8,473 nt of DNA from Maritimibacter sp. (GTDB lineage Bacteria > Pseudomonadota > Alphaproteobacteria > Rhodobacterales > Rhodobacteraceae), in assembly GCA_020441225.1 (NCBI GenBank), contig JAGRMP010000333.1, forward strand, positions 1 to 8,473, in the 5' to 3' direction. Below, in pieces: positions 1 through 5,338 of the stretch (positions are counted from its first letter, which is position 1; every line of letters starts with the position of its first letter). Below the pieces are notes generated by a model. The model was not told the DNA's origin and did no database searches. It saw only the letters and a program-made list of their open reading frames with translations. Made by a program: the position numbers and the translations under genes.

Positions 1-91
1 GGACCGTCTGGCGAAGTACAACCAGTTGATCCGGATCGAGGAAATCCTCGGCGAAGTCGCCGAATACGCCGGCCGCTCGATCCTGAAGTGA
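1..91 (+). CDS. eno: Enolase, C-terminal end only (5' part lies outside the window)
   Basis: The open frame starting at base 2 encodes the last 29 residues of a protein and ends in TGA at 89-91. The tail, with the words KYNQLIRIEE and YAGRSILK, matches my memory of the conserved alphaproteobacterial enolase C-terminus; in E. coli the same place reads LIRIEEALG. Enolase interconverts 2-phosphoglycerate and phosphoenolpyruvate in glycolysis and is a cytoplasmic dimer or octamer. None of the active-site residues fall in this fragment, so the call rests on the tail alone. The stop codon overlaps the GTG start of the next gene (GTGA), which suggests that the two are co-transcribed and translationally coupled. 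An unrelated protein with a similar tail cannot be fully excluded. Confidence 0.85.
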   Translation, partial: DRLAKYNQLIRIEEILGEVAEYAGRSILK

Positions 92-723
92 GCGACCCGC
101 TGGTCCGGGCAATGGGCGACCGGATCGCCCATTGCACGGCGCGTGAGAACCTGCCCGGCATCCGGGCACTGGGCCTGCTGCCGCCCGCGCGCCTCGCCCG
201 GGCGGCGGGGATCCCCGAAACCGACATCCTGCTGCGACATGCGCGGATGCGGCTCGACACCCCGGCGGGGCCTGCGCGGCTAAACCATCAAAAACCCCTA
301 CTCCACGGCGCCGCCGCCGCACGACGGGTGCTCGACGGCCACACGCCCGAAAGCTGGGCCGCGCAGCTGGATGCACGGGTGTTTTTCTGGACGAAGACCC
401 GGGGGCGGCGGTTCGCCGCCAGTGTCTCGCGCGACGTGCCGACGGTCACCCTCTGGCGCGACACCCGGGCGGTCTTCGACGCGTATCGGGCCGGGATCGA
501 TTTGTGCCCGATCAACAGCGGCAACTTTCTGCAAGGCGGCGCACAGGCGCGCCGCGGCGACTGGATCTACGTGTCCGCAGACCGCGGCCTTGCGCACTTT
601 CGCGACAACCGGCGTCAACGCGGATCGGTTTCGCGCCCCGACAGGGTCGTTGAGATCTCGCTGCGGGGCGCGATCCCCGCCGACAGGCTGGCGGCGCTGA
701 TCCTGGAGATCGAAGGCGGCTGA
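88..723 (+). CDS. DUF7002-family protein of unknown function
   Basis: This 211-residue soluble protein has no signal peptide or membrane segment. Recognisable blocks are HCTARENLPGIRALGLL (residues 15-31), NHQKPL (66-71), a DG-TP-SW stretch (83-90), DARVFFW (95-101), CPINSGN (140-146) and a final beta strand VVEISL (187-192). This order, especially RVFFW followed by CPINSG, is what I recall for the DUF7002 family, which has no established function. The opening His-x-Thr block followed by I..xGLL is reminiscent of ADP-ribosyltransferase-like folds (DarT/DUF4433, Tpt1), but that is inference. The GTG at 88 overlaps the eno stop. An in-frame ATG at 112 is an alternative start; neither has a clear Shine-Dalgarno sequence. 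I prefer 88 because of the coupling geometry. An intrinsic terminator 50 bp downstream ends the unit. Confidence 0.75.
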   Translation: MSDPLVRAMGDRIAHCTARENLPGIRALGLLPPARLARAAGIPETDILLRHARMRLDTPAGPARLNHQKPLLHGAAAARRVLDGHTPESWAAQLDARVFFWTKTRGRRFAASVSRDVPTVTLWRDTRAVFDAYRAGIDLCPINSGNFLQGGAQARRGDWIYVSADRGLAHFRDNRRQRGSVSRPDRVVEISLRGAIPADRLAALILEIEGG

Positions 724-773
724 TCCCGGTCGACCCCGGCCGGGTCCGCCGCTCTTGCCCCTCGAGCGAGCGC

Positions 774-791
774 GCACCTGCGGTGCTTTTT
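774..791 (+). terminator. Intrinsic terminator after eno-DUF7002
   Basis: A perfect 5-bp stem GCACC (774-778) / GGTGC (782-786) with loop TGC is followed directly by TTTTT (787-791). It lies 50 bp after the DUF7002 stop and is the only hairpin with a U-tract in this gap, so it is the expected end of the eno-DUF7002 transcript. A smaller hairpin GACCC/GGGTC (732-746) lies closer to the stop but has no T-run. Confidence 0.75.
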
Positions 792-869
792 CGCCTGCGG
801 CGGGCGGGGGCGCGCGCCTTCGGCGCGCTTGGGCGCCTGCGGCGAGCGGGGGGCGCGCCTGCGGCGCGC
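774..869 (+). repeat. Tandem array of five CC-TKC-GG hairpins
   Basis: Five short stem-loops follow each other, each closed by the same CC-TGC-GG or CC-TTC-GG core. They are GCACC/GGTGC (774-786, the terminator), CGCC/GGCG (792-802), GCGCGCC/GGCGCGC (812-828), CGCC/GGCG (834-844) and GCGCGCC/GGCGCGC (853-869). Loop centres are at 780, 797, 820, 839 and 861, so the unit is roughly 17-23 bp. Only the first is followed by a T-tract. The stretch is almost pure G+C and contains no credible gene. It looks like serial duplication of a terminator-type hairpin; its role, if any, is unknown. Confidence 0.7.
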
Positions 870-879
870 GGGGCCCGGA

Positions 880-908
880 GGAAACGGTTGCTCCAAGGGC
901 CGTTTTCC
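880..908 (+). promoter_or_regulatory. Stem-loop in the decarboxylase leader
   Basis: GGAAACGG (880-887) can pair with CCGTTTTCC (900-908) with one bulged T. The loop holds a second short pairing, TTG/CAA (888-890 with 894-896). The structure sits 19 bp before the Shine-Dalgarno sequence of the decarboxylase gene and is less GC-rich than the preceding array. No known riboswitch pattern is recognised. Whether it regulates anything is inference. Confidence 0.35.
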
Positions 909-927
909 GCCACGCTTTCTGCCTGCC

Positions 928-935
928 GGAGGAGG
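928..935 (+). promoter_or_regulatory. Ribosome binding site that decides the decarboxylase start
   Basis: GGAGGAGG lies 9 nt before the ATG at 945 and directly abuts the ATG at 936. Normal Shine-Dalgarno spacing therefore favours 945 over 936, and both over any start upstream, because earlier codons would translate the GC-hairpin array. Confidence 0.75.
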
Positions 936-944
936 ATGTCGCAG

Positions 945-2402
945 ATGGAGAAATCCCGCGAAGAAACGCTCGACCCGGACGATTGGACCGCCAGCCGCGC
1001 GCTGGCCCACCGGATGGTCGACGAGGCCATCGACCATCTTAGCAAGGTGCGCGACCGCCCGGTCTGGCGGCCGATGCCCGACGCGGTGCGCGCCACCTTC
1101 CAGACCGGCTTGCCGGTCGATCCCAGCCCGCTGGACGCGGTCTACCGCGACTTCAAGGACACCGTGGCCGCCTACCCGATGGGCAATATCCACCCCCGTT
1201 TCTGGGGCTGGTACATGGGGGCCGGCAATTTCACCGGCGCCCTGGCCGATTTCCTGGCCGCGATCGACGGCAGCAACCTCGGGGGCGGCACCTCCGGCGC
1301 GTCGCAGGTCGAACAGCAACTCGTCGACTGGCTGAAGGAGATCGCCGGTTTCCCGAAGAGCGCGAGCGGCACCCTCACCAGCGGCGGATCGATGGCGAAC
1401 CTGGTCGCCCACACGGTGATCCGCAACCTCGCCGCCGGCAAAGACGTGCGGAGAGAGGGTATCGGGGCGCTGCCGAAGCCGCTGCGCTTCTATGCCTCCG
1501 ACCAGGTGCACTCCTGCCACCAGAAGGCGCTCGAGACCCTGGGCCTGGGGTCCAGGGCGCTGGTGGAGATCGACACCGACGACCGGCAGCGGATGCGGCT
1601 CGATGCGCTCGAAGCGGCGATTGTGCGGGACCGCGCGGACGGCCTGCAACCGGCCGCGGTGATCGCGACCGCGGGCACGACCAACACCGGCGCGATCGAC
1701 GATCTGAACGCCATCGCCGATCTGTGCGAACGCGAGGGGCTGTGGCTGCATGTCGACGGCTGCATCGGCGGGGTGCTGCGCCTCGCCCCCGAACACGCGC
1801 ACCTGGTCGCCGGGATCGAGCGCGCCGGTTCGGTCGCCATCGACCCGCACAAATGGCTCCATGCGCCTTTCGAGGCCGGGGCCGTCCTCATCAAGGACGC
1901 TCAGGCGCATTTCGCGACCTTCGAGATGCACGGCCCCTACCTGCAGCTCCAGGACCGGGGGCTGATGGCGGGAAAGTTCCTCGCCGATTACGGGCTGGAA
2001 CTCAGCCGCGGCTTCCGCGCGCTCAAGGTCTGGATGGCGTTCAAGGAACAGGGGGCGGCGAAGTTCGGGCGGCTGATCGCGCAGGACATCGCCCATGCGC
2101 GCTACATGGCCGCACAGATCGAGACCTGTCCGGAGCTCGAGTTGATCGCGCCCGTGGACCTCAACATCGTCTGTTTCCGTCCCGTGGCGGCAGACGAGGC
2201 CGCGGCGAGGGCGCTCAACACCGAAGTCATGCTGCAACTCCAGGAAGGCGGCCTCGCCGTGCCGTCCGATACGACGGTGCAGGGCAGACACGGGCTGCGC
2301 TGCGCGTTCAACAACCACCGCACCCGGCGGGGCGATATCGACGACTTCCTCCAAGACGTGCGGCGGATCTCGGCGCAGATCGTCGCGGCGCAGGCCAGCT
2401 GA
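945..2402 (+). CDS. Group II pyridoxal-phosphate-dependent amino acid decarboxylase
   Basis: The 485-residue product has the usual length and motif order of the PLP-dependent decarboxylase family (Pfam Pyridoxal_deC; aromatic-L-amino-acid and glutamate decarboxylase type). Visible blocks are HPRFWGWYMG (83-92), GGGTSGASQVEQQLVDWL (113-130), SGGSMAN (146-152, phosphate and cofactor contacts), SDQVHSCHQKA (185-195, with H189 expected to stack on the PLP ring), TAGTTNTGAIDD, LHVDGCIGG (269-277, with D271 contacting the pyridine nitrogen) and DPHKWLH (300-306, with K303 forming the Schiff base). It should decarboxylate an amino acid, but the substrate cannot be read from the sequence. The usual HVDAAYGG is HVDGCIGG here, which points away from classic DOPA decarboxylases. 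The gene stands alone between a terminator and a convergent gene, so it is probably monocistronic. The start is set by GGAGGAGG; ATG 936 would add three residues. Confidence 0.85.
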   Translation: MEKSREETLDPDDWTASRALAHRMVDEAIDHLSKVRDRPVWRPMPDAVRATFQTGLPVDPSPLDAVYRDFKDTVAAYPMGNIHPRFWGWYMGAGNFTGALADFLAAIDGSNLGGGTSGASQVEQQLVDWLKEIAGFPKSASGTLTSGGSMANLVAHTVIRNLAAGKDVRREGIGALPKPLRFYASDQVHSCHQKALETLGLGSRALVEIDTDDRQRMRLDALEAAIVRDRADGLQPAAVIATAGTTNTGAIDDLNAIADLCEREGLWLHVDGCIGGVLRLAPEHAHLVAGIERAGSVAIDPHKWLHAPFEAGAVLIKDAQAHFATFEMHGPYLQLQDRGLMAGKFLADYGLELSRGFRALKVWMAFKEQGAAKFGRLIAQDIAHARYMAAQIETCPELELIAPVDLNIVCFRPVAADEAAARALNTEVMLQLQEGGLAVPSDTTVQGRHGLRCAFNNHRTRRGDIDDFLQDVRRISAQIVAAQAS

Positions 2403-2429
2403 GGTCTCGGGATCGCCGCCGCGCGGAGC

Positions 2430-2444
2430 CGGTCCGCGGGACCG
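2430..2444. terminator. Possible bidirectional terminator hairpin between convergent genes
   Basis: A perfect inverted repeat CGGTCC (2430-2435) / GGACCG (2439-2444) with loop GCG fills the 43-bp gap between the convergent decarboxylase and GFA genes. It has no T-tract on either side, so it is at best a GC-rich or Rho-assisted terminator. Confidence 0.4.
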
Positions 2445-2445
2445 C

Positions 2446-2859
2446 TCAGCCCGGCAGGCCGTCGAGCGTGGGAACCCTGTCGAGCCCGTCGACCCAGCCT
2501 GCCCGGTCCGCATAGCAGATCTTTGCCGCCGGCGTCAGATCCACCGGGCCGTCGAGCGCGCCCGCCGGGACGACCAGAACCGCGCCCGCGCCCGCGTCCT
2601 GCACCGTAGGCAGGGCCGAGCCGCAGGTCCGGCAAAAGCTCTTTTCATGCCGCGTGCCCGGCAGACGGAAGCGCCCGACGTTGTCCGCCCCCGTGAGCCA
2701 GTCGAGCCGCGCCGCGGTCGCGAACAGGTTGGCCGCATGGGCCGAGCCGGTGTCCTTGCGGCAGCGGCTGCAATGGCACAGGAAAAACCGCTCGAACGCC
2801 CCCGTGACCCGAAATGTCACCGCCCCGCACAGGCAGCTTCCCGTCGTCGTATCGTCCAT
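2446..2859 (-). CDS. GFA family protein (glutathione-dependent formaldehyde-activating enzyme / CENP-V domain)
   Basis: This 137-residue zinc-binding protein carries the full cysteine set of the GFA domain: GSCLCG (C9, C11), CHCSRCRK (C28, C30, C33) and FCRTCGS (C76, C79). In the founding enzyme Gfa these cysteines hold one structural and one catalytic zinc, and the enzyme was proposed to speed S-hydroxymethylglutathione formation. Most paralogues have no proven substrate, so the formaldehyde role should not be assumed. The length is normal for a single-domain member, and no signal peptide is seen. The ATG (2857-2859) is preceded on its strand by a G-rich stretch (GGGGGT) that may serve as a weak ribosome binding site. 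The gene is divergent from the DUF2238 gene and convergent with the decarboxylase, so it is probably monocistronic. Confidence 0.88.
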   Translation of the reverse strand: MDDTTTGSCLCGAVTFRVTGAFERFFLCHCSRCRKDTGSAHAANLFATAARLDWLTGADNVGRFRLPGTRHEKSFCRTCGSALPTVQDAGAGAVLVVPAGALDGPVDLTPAAKICYADRAGWVDGLDRVPTLDGLPG

Positions 2860-2904
2860 GCCGACCCCCGCTTGCGCGCCGGCACCGCCCGGGCGCGCGG
2901 CCCG

Positions 2905-2933
2905 TCTCTATCCGGGCAACACCGCGCGGTCAA
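2905..2933 (-). promoter_or_regulatory. Candidate sigma-70 promoter of the GFA gene
   Basis: Read on the minus strand, TTGACC (complement of 2928-2933) and TAGAGA (complement of 2905-2910) are separated by exactly 17 bp. This places the transcript start about 40 nt before the GFA start codon. The -35 matches 5 of 6 consensus bases and the -10 about half. In the rest of the 155-bp divergent gap (2860-3014) I saw only a GCGCGCC/GGCGCGC hairpin (2874-2898) and no convincing plus-strand promoter. Confidence 0.4.
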
Positions 2934-3014
2934 TTCGTCGCTGTCGCCGCCGACCCTTCCCCACCCCGCGCTTCCCTGCCATGATCGCGGCAAACCCACC
3001 CCGAGAGCAGGCCC

Positions 3015-3632
3015 ATGTCTTTCCTGACCACGATCAAACCCGCCGAGAAAGCCGTCGCCGGCTTCGTCATCGCCTACCTCGTGGCCTTCTCCGCCTGGTT
3101 CTTCTCGATCGGCAATGCCGAGTTCGCGATCTACATCGTCACCATGCTGGTGCTGATGACCCTCATCGGCGCGACGCTCCGGGTCGGCGAGTATCCCGCG
3201 CCGATGCTCTGGGCGCTGGCCCTCTGGGGGCTCCTGCATTGCGCAGGCGGCGGCGTGCCGGTGGGCGACCAGGTGCTCTATGCCACCCAGGTCCTGCCCC
3301 TCATCGGCGACGGCACCACCGAGATGACGCTGCTCAAATACGACCAGATCGTCCATGCGCTCGGCTTCGGCATCACCGCCTGGGTGCTGTGGCACGTGCT
3401 CACCCGGCACTACCCCGAAACCCGCGGCAGCTGGACGGCCTATGCTTTCCCCGCGCTCGCCGCGATGGGGCTCGGCGCGGTCAACGAGATCATCGAGTTT
3501 TCCGCCGTCGTCATCGTCCAGGACACCGGCGTCGGCGGCTATATCAACACCGCGCTCGATCTGTGCTTCAACGCCGCCGGCGCGCTGATCGCGGTCACCC
3601 TCGTCGCCCGCCCGGGGCGACGCCGCGCCTGA
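3015..3632 (+). CDS. DUF2238 (YjdF-like) inner-membrane protein
   Basis: The 205-residue product is an integral membrane protein with about six hydrophobic segments (roughly residues 13-32, 36-54, 62-78, 111-128, 142-160 and 180-198). It ends in a positively charged tail (RPGRRRA), which would favour a cytoplasmic C-terminus. Conserved-looking polar spots sit near membrane edges: LHCAGGG (74-80), KYDQIVHALGF (108-118), VNEIIEF (156-162) and LDLCFNAAGA (181-190). This order of LH-G, YD-H, NE-E and D-N-G resembles the DUF2238 family represented by E. coli YjdF, whose role is not established. The ATG follows a weak GAGAGCAGG stretch (3003-3011). The alpha/beta hydrolase gene starts 31 bp downstream on the same strand, so the two may form an operon together with the cupin gene. 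Confidence 0.72.
   Translation: MSFLTTIKPAEKAVAGFVIAYLVAFSAWFFSIGNAEFAIYIVTMLVLMTLIGATLRVGEYPAPMLWALALWGLLHCAGGGVPVGDQVLYATQVLPLIGDGTTEMTLLKYDQIVHALGFGITAWVLWHVLTRHYPETRGSWTAYAFPALAAMGLGAVNEIIEFSAVVIVQDTGVGGYINTALDLCFNAAGALIAVTLVARPGRRRA
3602..3622 (+). other. Perfect hairpin in the 3' end of the DUF2238 gene
   Basis: CGTCGCCC (3602-3609) pairs perfectly with GGGCGACG (3615-3622) across a 5-nt loop, ending ten bases before the stop codon. It could attenuate transcription before the hydrolase gene or protect the 3' end, but there is no T-tract. Confidence 0.35.
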
Positions 3633-3663
3633 CCCCGACGCTGAACCGAACGGAGCCCGCCAG

Positions 3664-4653
3664 ATGAAACGCCTCCTCAAGGCCCTCGGCCTCCTCGTCC
3701 TCGCCCTCGTCCTCGCGGCTGCCGGGCTCTGGGTCGGCACCCGCGGCGATTACCCGGTCGCCGCCACCGTCACCGACGACCCTGCGCTCCCCGCCTTCGA
3801 CCTCCTGGGCCACCGCCTGCACGGGGAAAGCTACGGGCCGGAGAACGGCCCCGTCGTGATCGTGCTCCACGGCGGACCGGGCGGCGACTACCGCTCGCTC
3901 CTGCCGCTCGCCGCGCTTGCCGAGGACGGCTACCGCGTCCAGTTCTACGACCAGCGCGGCGCCGGGCTGTCGGAACGGGTGCCCGACAGCGCGCTCACCC
4001 TCGACGGCCATCTCGAGGAGCTCGACGCGCTCGCCGGCCGGCTCAGCCCCGAGACCCCGGTCACCCTCATCGGCCACAGTTGGGGGGCGATGCTCGCGAG
4101 CGCCTATCTCGGCTACGCCCCGGACAAGGTCGACCGGGCGGTCCTGATCGAGCCCGGCTTCCTCTCGGCCGACGAGGCCGACGCCTTCCAGGCCCGGATG
4201 CAGGGCTTTTTGCGCGACCCGGGCGGGATCCGGGAAATGCTGGTCACCGGGTTTCGCGCGAGCCATGTGGACGGGCCCGATGCCGCCGCCTCGGGCGATT
4301 ACCTCATCGGCCATATGGTCGAATGGTTCGCCTCGCACCCGGACAATCCCTACCATTGCCCCGGCGCGCGCTGGGACAGCCCCGCCTGGCGCTACGGCGC
4401 GGCATCCGGCCAGGCGGTGCAGGCGCAGGCAACGCGGGCCGATTTGGACCGCCTCGGCGAGGCGTCCGGCTTCACCGGCCCGGTCCTGCTCATGAGCGGT
4501 GCCTGCGATACGTGGATCGGCCCGCCGCTGCAGGAACAGCACGTCGCCCTCTATGAAAACTCACGCCACGTGGCGATCCCCGACGCGGGCCATGACGTGA
4601 TCGACGACCAGCCCGCCGCGGCGCTGGCCGCGATCCGGGCGTTCCTGCAATGA
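3664..4653 (+). CDS. Membrane-anchored alpha/beta hydrolase, prolyl-aminopeptidase-like (S33)
   Basis: This 329-residue protein has a basic start (MKRLLK) and one hydrophobic stretch (about 7-25). No lipobox cysteine follows, so it is probably a signal anchor or signal peptide that places the enzyme in the periplasm. The hydrolase core shows the oxyanion-hole block HGGPGG (69-74), FYDQRGAGLSE (94-104), the nucleophile elbow GHSWG with S139, a likely acid D282 in SGACDTW and the catalytic H310 in AGHDV. HGGPG plus DQRGxGxS is typical of proline iminopeptidases and related S33 hydrolases. Peptidase activity is plausible but the substrate is unknown. GGAG (3652-3655) lies 8 nt before the ATG. 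The stop overlaps the next start (ATGA, 4650-4653), suggesting translational coupling to the cupin gene. Confidence 0.85.
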   Translation: MKRLLKALGLLVLALVLAAAGLWVGTRGDYPVAATVTDDPALPAFDLLGHRLHGESYGPENGPVVIVLHGGPGGDYRSLLPLAALAEDGYRVQFYDQRGAGLSERVPDSALTLDGHLEELDALAGRLSPETPVTLIGHSWGAMLASAYLGYAPDKVDRAVLIEPGFLSADEADAFQARMQGFLRDPGGIREMLVTGFRASHVDGPDAAASGDYLIGHMVEWFASHPDNPYHCPGARWDSPAWRYGAASGQAVQAQATRADLDRLGEASGFTGPVLLMSGACDTWIGPPLQEQHVALYENSRHVAIPDAGHDVIDDQPAAALAAIRAFLQ

Positions 4654-5108
4654 CCGGCGCGCTTACGGCCGACGAGATCATCGCCGCGCTCGACCTCGCG
4701 CCGCATCCCGAGGGCGGCTGGTTCCGTGAAACCTGGCGCGCGGAGACGCCGGGCGCGCGCCCGGCTGAGGCGTCGGGCGCGCGCCCGACGGGCACGGCGA
4801 TCTACTTCCTGCTCAAATCGGGCGAGCGGAGCCACTGGCACCGGGTCGACGCCGCCGAGATCTGGCATTTCCATGCCGGCGCGGCCCTCACCCTGCGGAT
4901 CGCGCCCGACGCGGCAGGCCCCACCGTGCCGCATCTCCTCAGCCCCGATCTCGCGACCGGTGCAGAGCCGCAGATTATCGTCCCCGCCCACCACTGGCAG
5001 GCGGCCGAGACGACCGGCGATTTCACCCTCGTTTCCTGCACCGTGAGCCCCGGGTTCCGCTTCGAGGGGTTCGAACTGGCCCCGCCCGGCTTCGACATTC
5101 CGGGCTGA
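4650..5108 (+). CDS. DUF985 / Cupin_5 domain protein
   Basis: The 152-residue cytoplasmic protein matches the Cupin_5 (DUF985) pattern throughout: LAPHPEGGWFRETWR (16-30), TAIYFLL (49-55), SHWHRVDAAEIWHFHAG (61-77), EPQIIVPAHHWQAAE (106-120), and the closing TLVSCTVSPGFRFEGFEL (126-143). H62, H64, E70 and H73 are candidate metal or substrate ligands by comparison with other cupins. The family has no firm biochemical role, though sugar epimerase-like cupins share the fold. The unusual part is residues 32-47, where an octapeptide occurs twice (ETPGARPA, EASGARPT). It is encoded by two large palindromes and lies in the loop between the first conserved block and the IYFLL strand. The ATG overlaps the hydrolase stop. 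The stop codon lies within a strong hairpin. Confidence 0.85.
   Translation: MTGALTADEIIAALDLAPHPEGGWFRETWRAETPGARPAEASGARPTGTAIYFLLKSGERSHWHRVDAAEIWHFHAGAALTLRIAPDAAGPTVPHLLSPDLATGAEPQIIVPAHHWQAAETTGDFTLVSCTVSPGFRFEGFELAPPGFDIPG
4748..4790 (+). repeat. Two perfect GC palindromes, tandem 24-bp period, inside the cupin gene
   Basis: An 18-bp perfect palindrome (4748-4765, GCCGGGCGC and its complement) and a 20-bp one (4771-4790, CGTCGGGCGC and its complement) share the core GGGCGCGCGCCC. Their centres are exactly 24 bp apart, that is 8 codons, so the repetition keeps the reading frame and yields the octapeptide repeat at residues 32-47. Confidence 0.8.
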
Positions 5109-5123
5109 CCGCAGCAGCCCGGA
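5099..5123 (+). terminator. Hairpin overlapping the cupin stop codon
   Basis: TCCGGGCTG (5099-5107) and CAGCCCGGA (5115-5123) form a perfect 9-bp stem with a 7-nt loop; the TGA stop (5106-5108) lies in the stem and loop. It is well placed to end the transcript of the upstream three-gene unit, but there is no T-run after it. Confidence 0.45.
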
Positions 5124-5128
5124 CGACC

Positions 5129-5234
5129 TTCGCACAGGGCTCGCACACGGCTCGCGCGCAAAAACGCAGTTAGCGCTATCATCTTTAAGATCAATACCTT
5201 GGCACCCTGTGCGAGCTCGCACAAACCTCGCACA
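5129..5234 (+). repeat. Phased YTCGCACA repeats flanking an AT-rich island
   Basis: The octamer YTCGCACA occurs at 5129, 5140, 5216 and 5227 on the plus strand, with a degenerate copy CTCGCGCG at 5151 and an inverted copy TGTGCGAG at 5208. Starts 5129, 5140 and 5151 are exactly 11 bp apart, as are 5216 and 5227, so copies face the same side of the helix. The outer words TCGCACAGGG (5130-5139) and CCCTGTGCGA (5205-5214) form a 10-bp inverted repeat. Between the two groups lies an AT-rich stretch (about 5159-5200) containing TAGCGCTA (5171-5178), ATCTT-T-AAGAT (5181-5191) and a possible -10 element TAAGAT (5186-5191). The arrangement suggests a protein-binding control region; the factor is unknown. 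Confidence 0.65.
5208..5223. promoter_or_regulatory. Perfect 16-bp palindrome, operator-like
   Basis: TGTGCGAGCTCGCACA is fully symmetric. Its outline TGTGC-N6-GCACA has the same length and spacing as CRP-type sites (TGTGA-N6-TCACA), but the inner bases differ. It would lie roughly ten bases downstream of a transcript starting from the TAAGAT element, a usual place for a repressor. The regulator is not identified. Confidence 0.5.
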
Positions 5235-5303
5235 CTCTCGGCGCCCCCCGCGCCGCCGCGCCGCCTGGCGTCACGAGACACTCCGCCGCCCGCGTCCTGA
5301 CCA

Positions 5304-5332
5304 TTGCCCCGCTCCGCGCCCGGCGCTACACC
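5304..5332 (+). promoter_or_regulatory. Candidate promoter for a leaderless trpC transcript
   Basis: TTGCCC (5304-5309) and TACACC (5327-5332) are 17 bp apart. A start about seven bases after the -10 would fall on the trpC ATG at 5339. There is no Shine-Dalgarno sequence before this ATG, which agrees with a leaderless message. The -10 match is weak (TA plus A), so this is a suggestion. Confidence 0.35.
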
Positions 5333-5338
5333 GGCCCC

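Noticed and set aside
783..944. N-terminal extension of the decarboxylase by up to 54 residues
   Set aside because: The extension would translate the GC-hairpin array into an Arg/Ala/Gly-rich tail, has no ribosome binding site, and the GGAGGAGG before 945 fits a later start.
615..2513. Long open frame of 632 codons on the minus strand over the decarboxylase
   Set aside because: It is antisense to a gene with clear PLP-decarboxylase motifs, its product is Arg, Gly, Ala and Pro-rich without a recognisable domain, and such frames are expected opposite GC-rich genes.
2874..2898. GCGCGCC/GGCGCGC inverted repeat in the GFA/DUF2238 gap as an operator
   Set aside because: The sequence is plain GC alternation common in this DNA and has no relation to the candidate promoter other than proximity.
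5181..5194. FNR-type site TTGAT-N4-ATCAA in the trpC upstream region
   Set aside because: Only the right half ATCAA is present; the left half is ATCTT, a poor match.
5129..5234. CRISPR-like or tandem-repeat array
   Set aside because: The repeated units are only 8-11 bp with no uniform spacers, so this is not a CRISPR array; operator-like repeats fit better.
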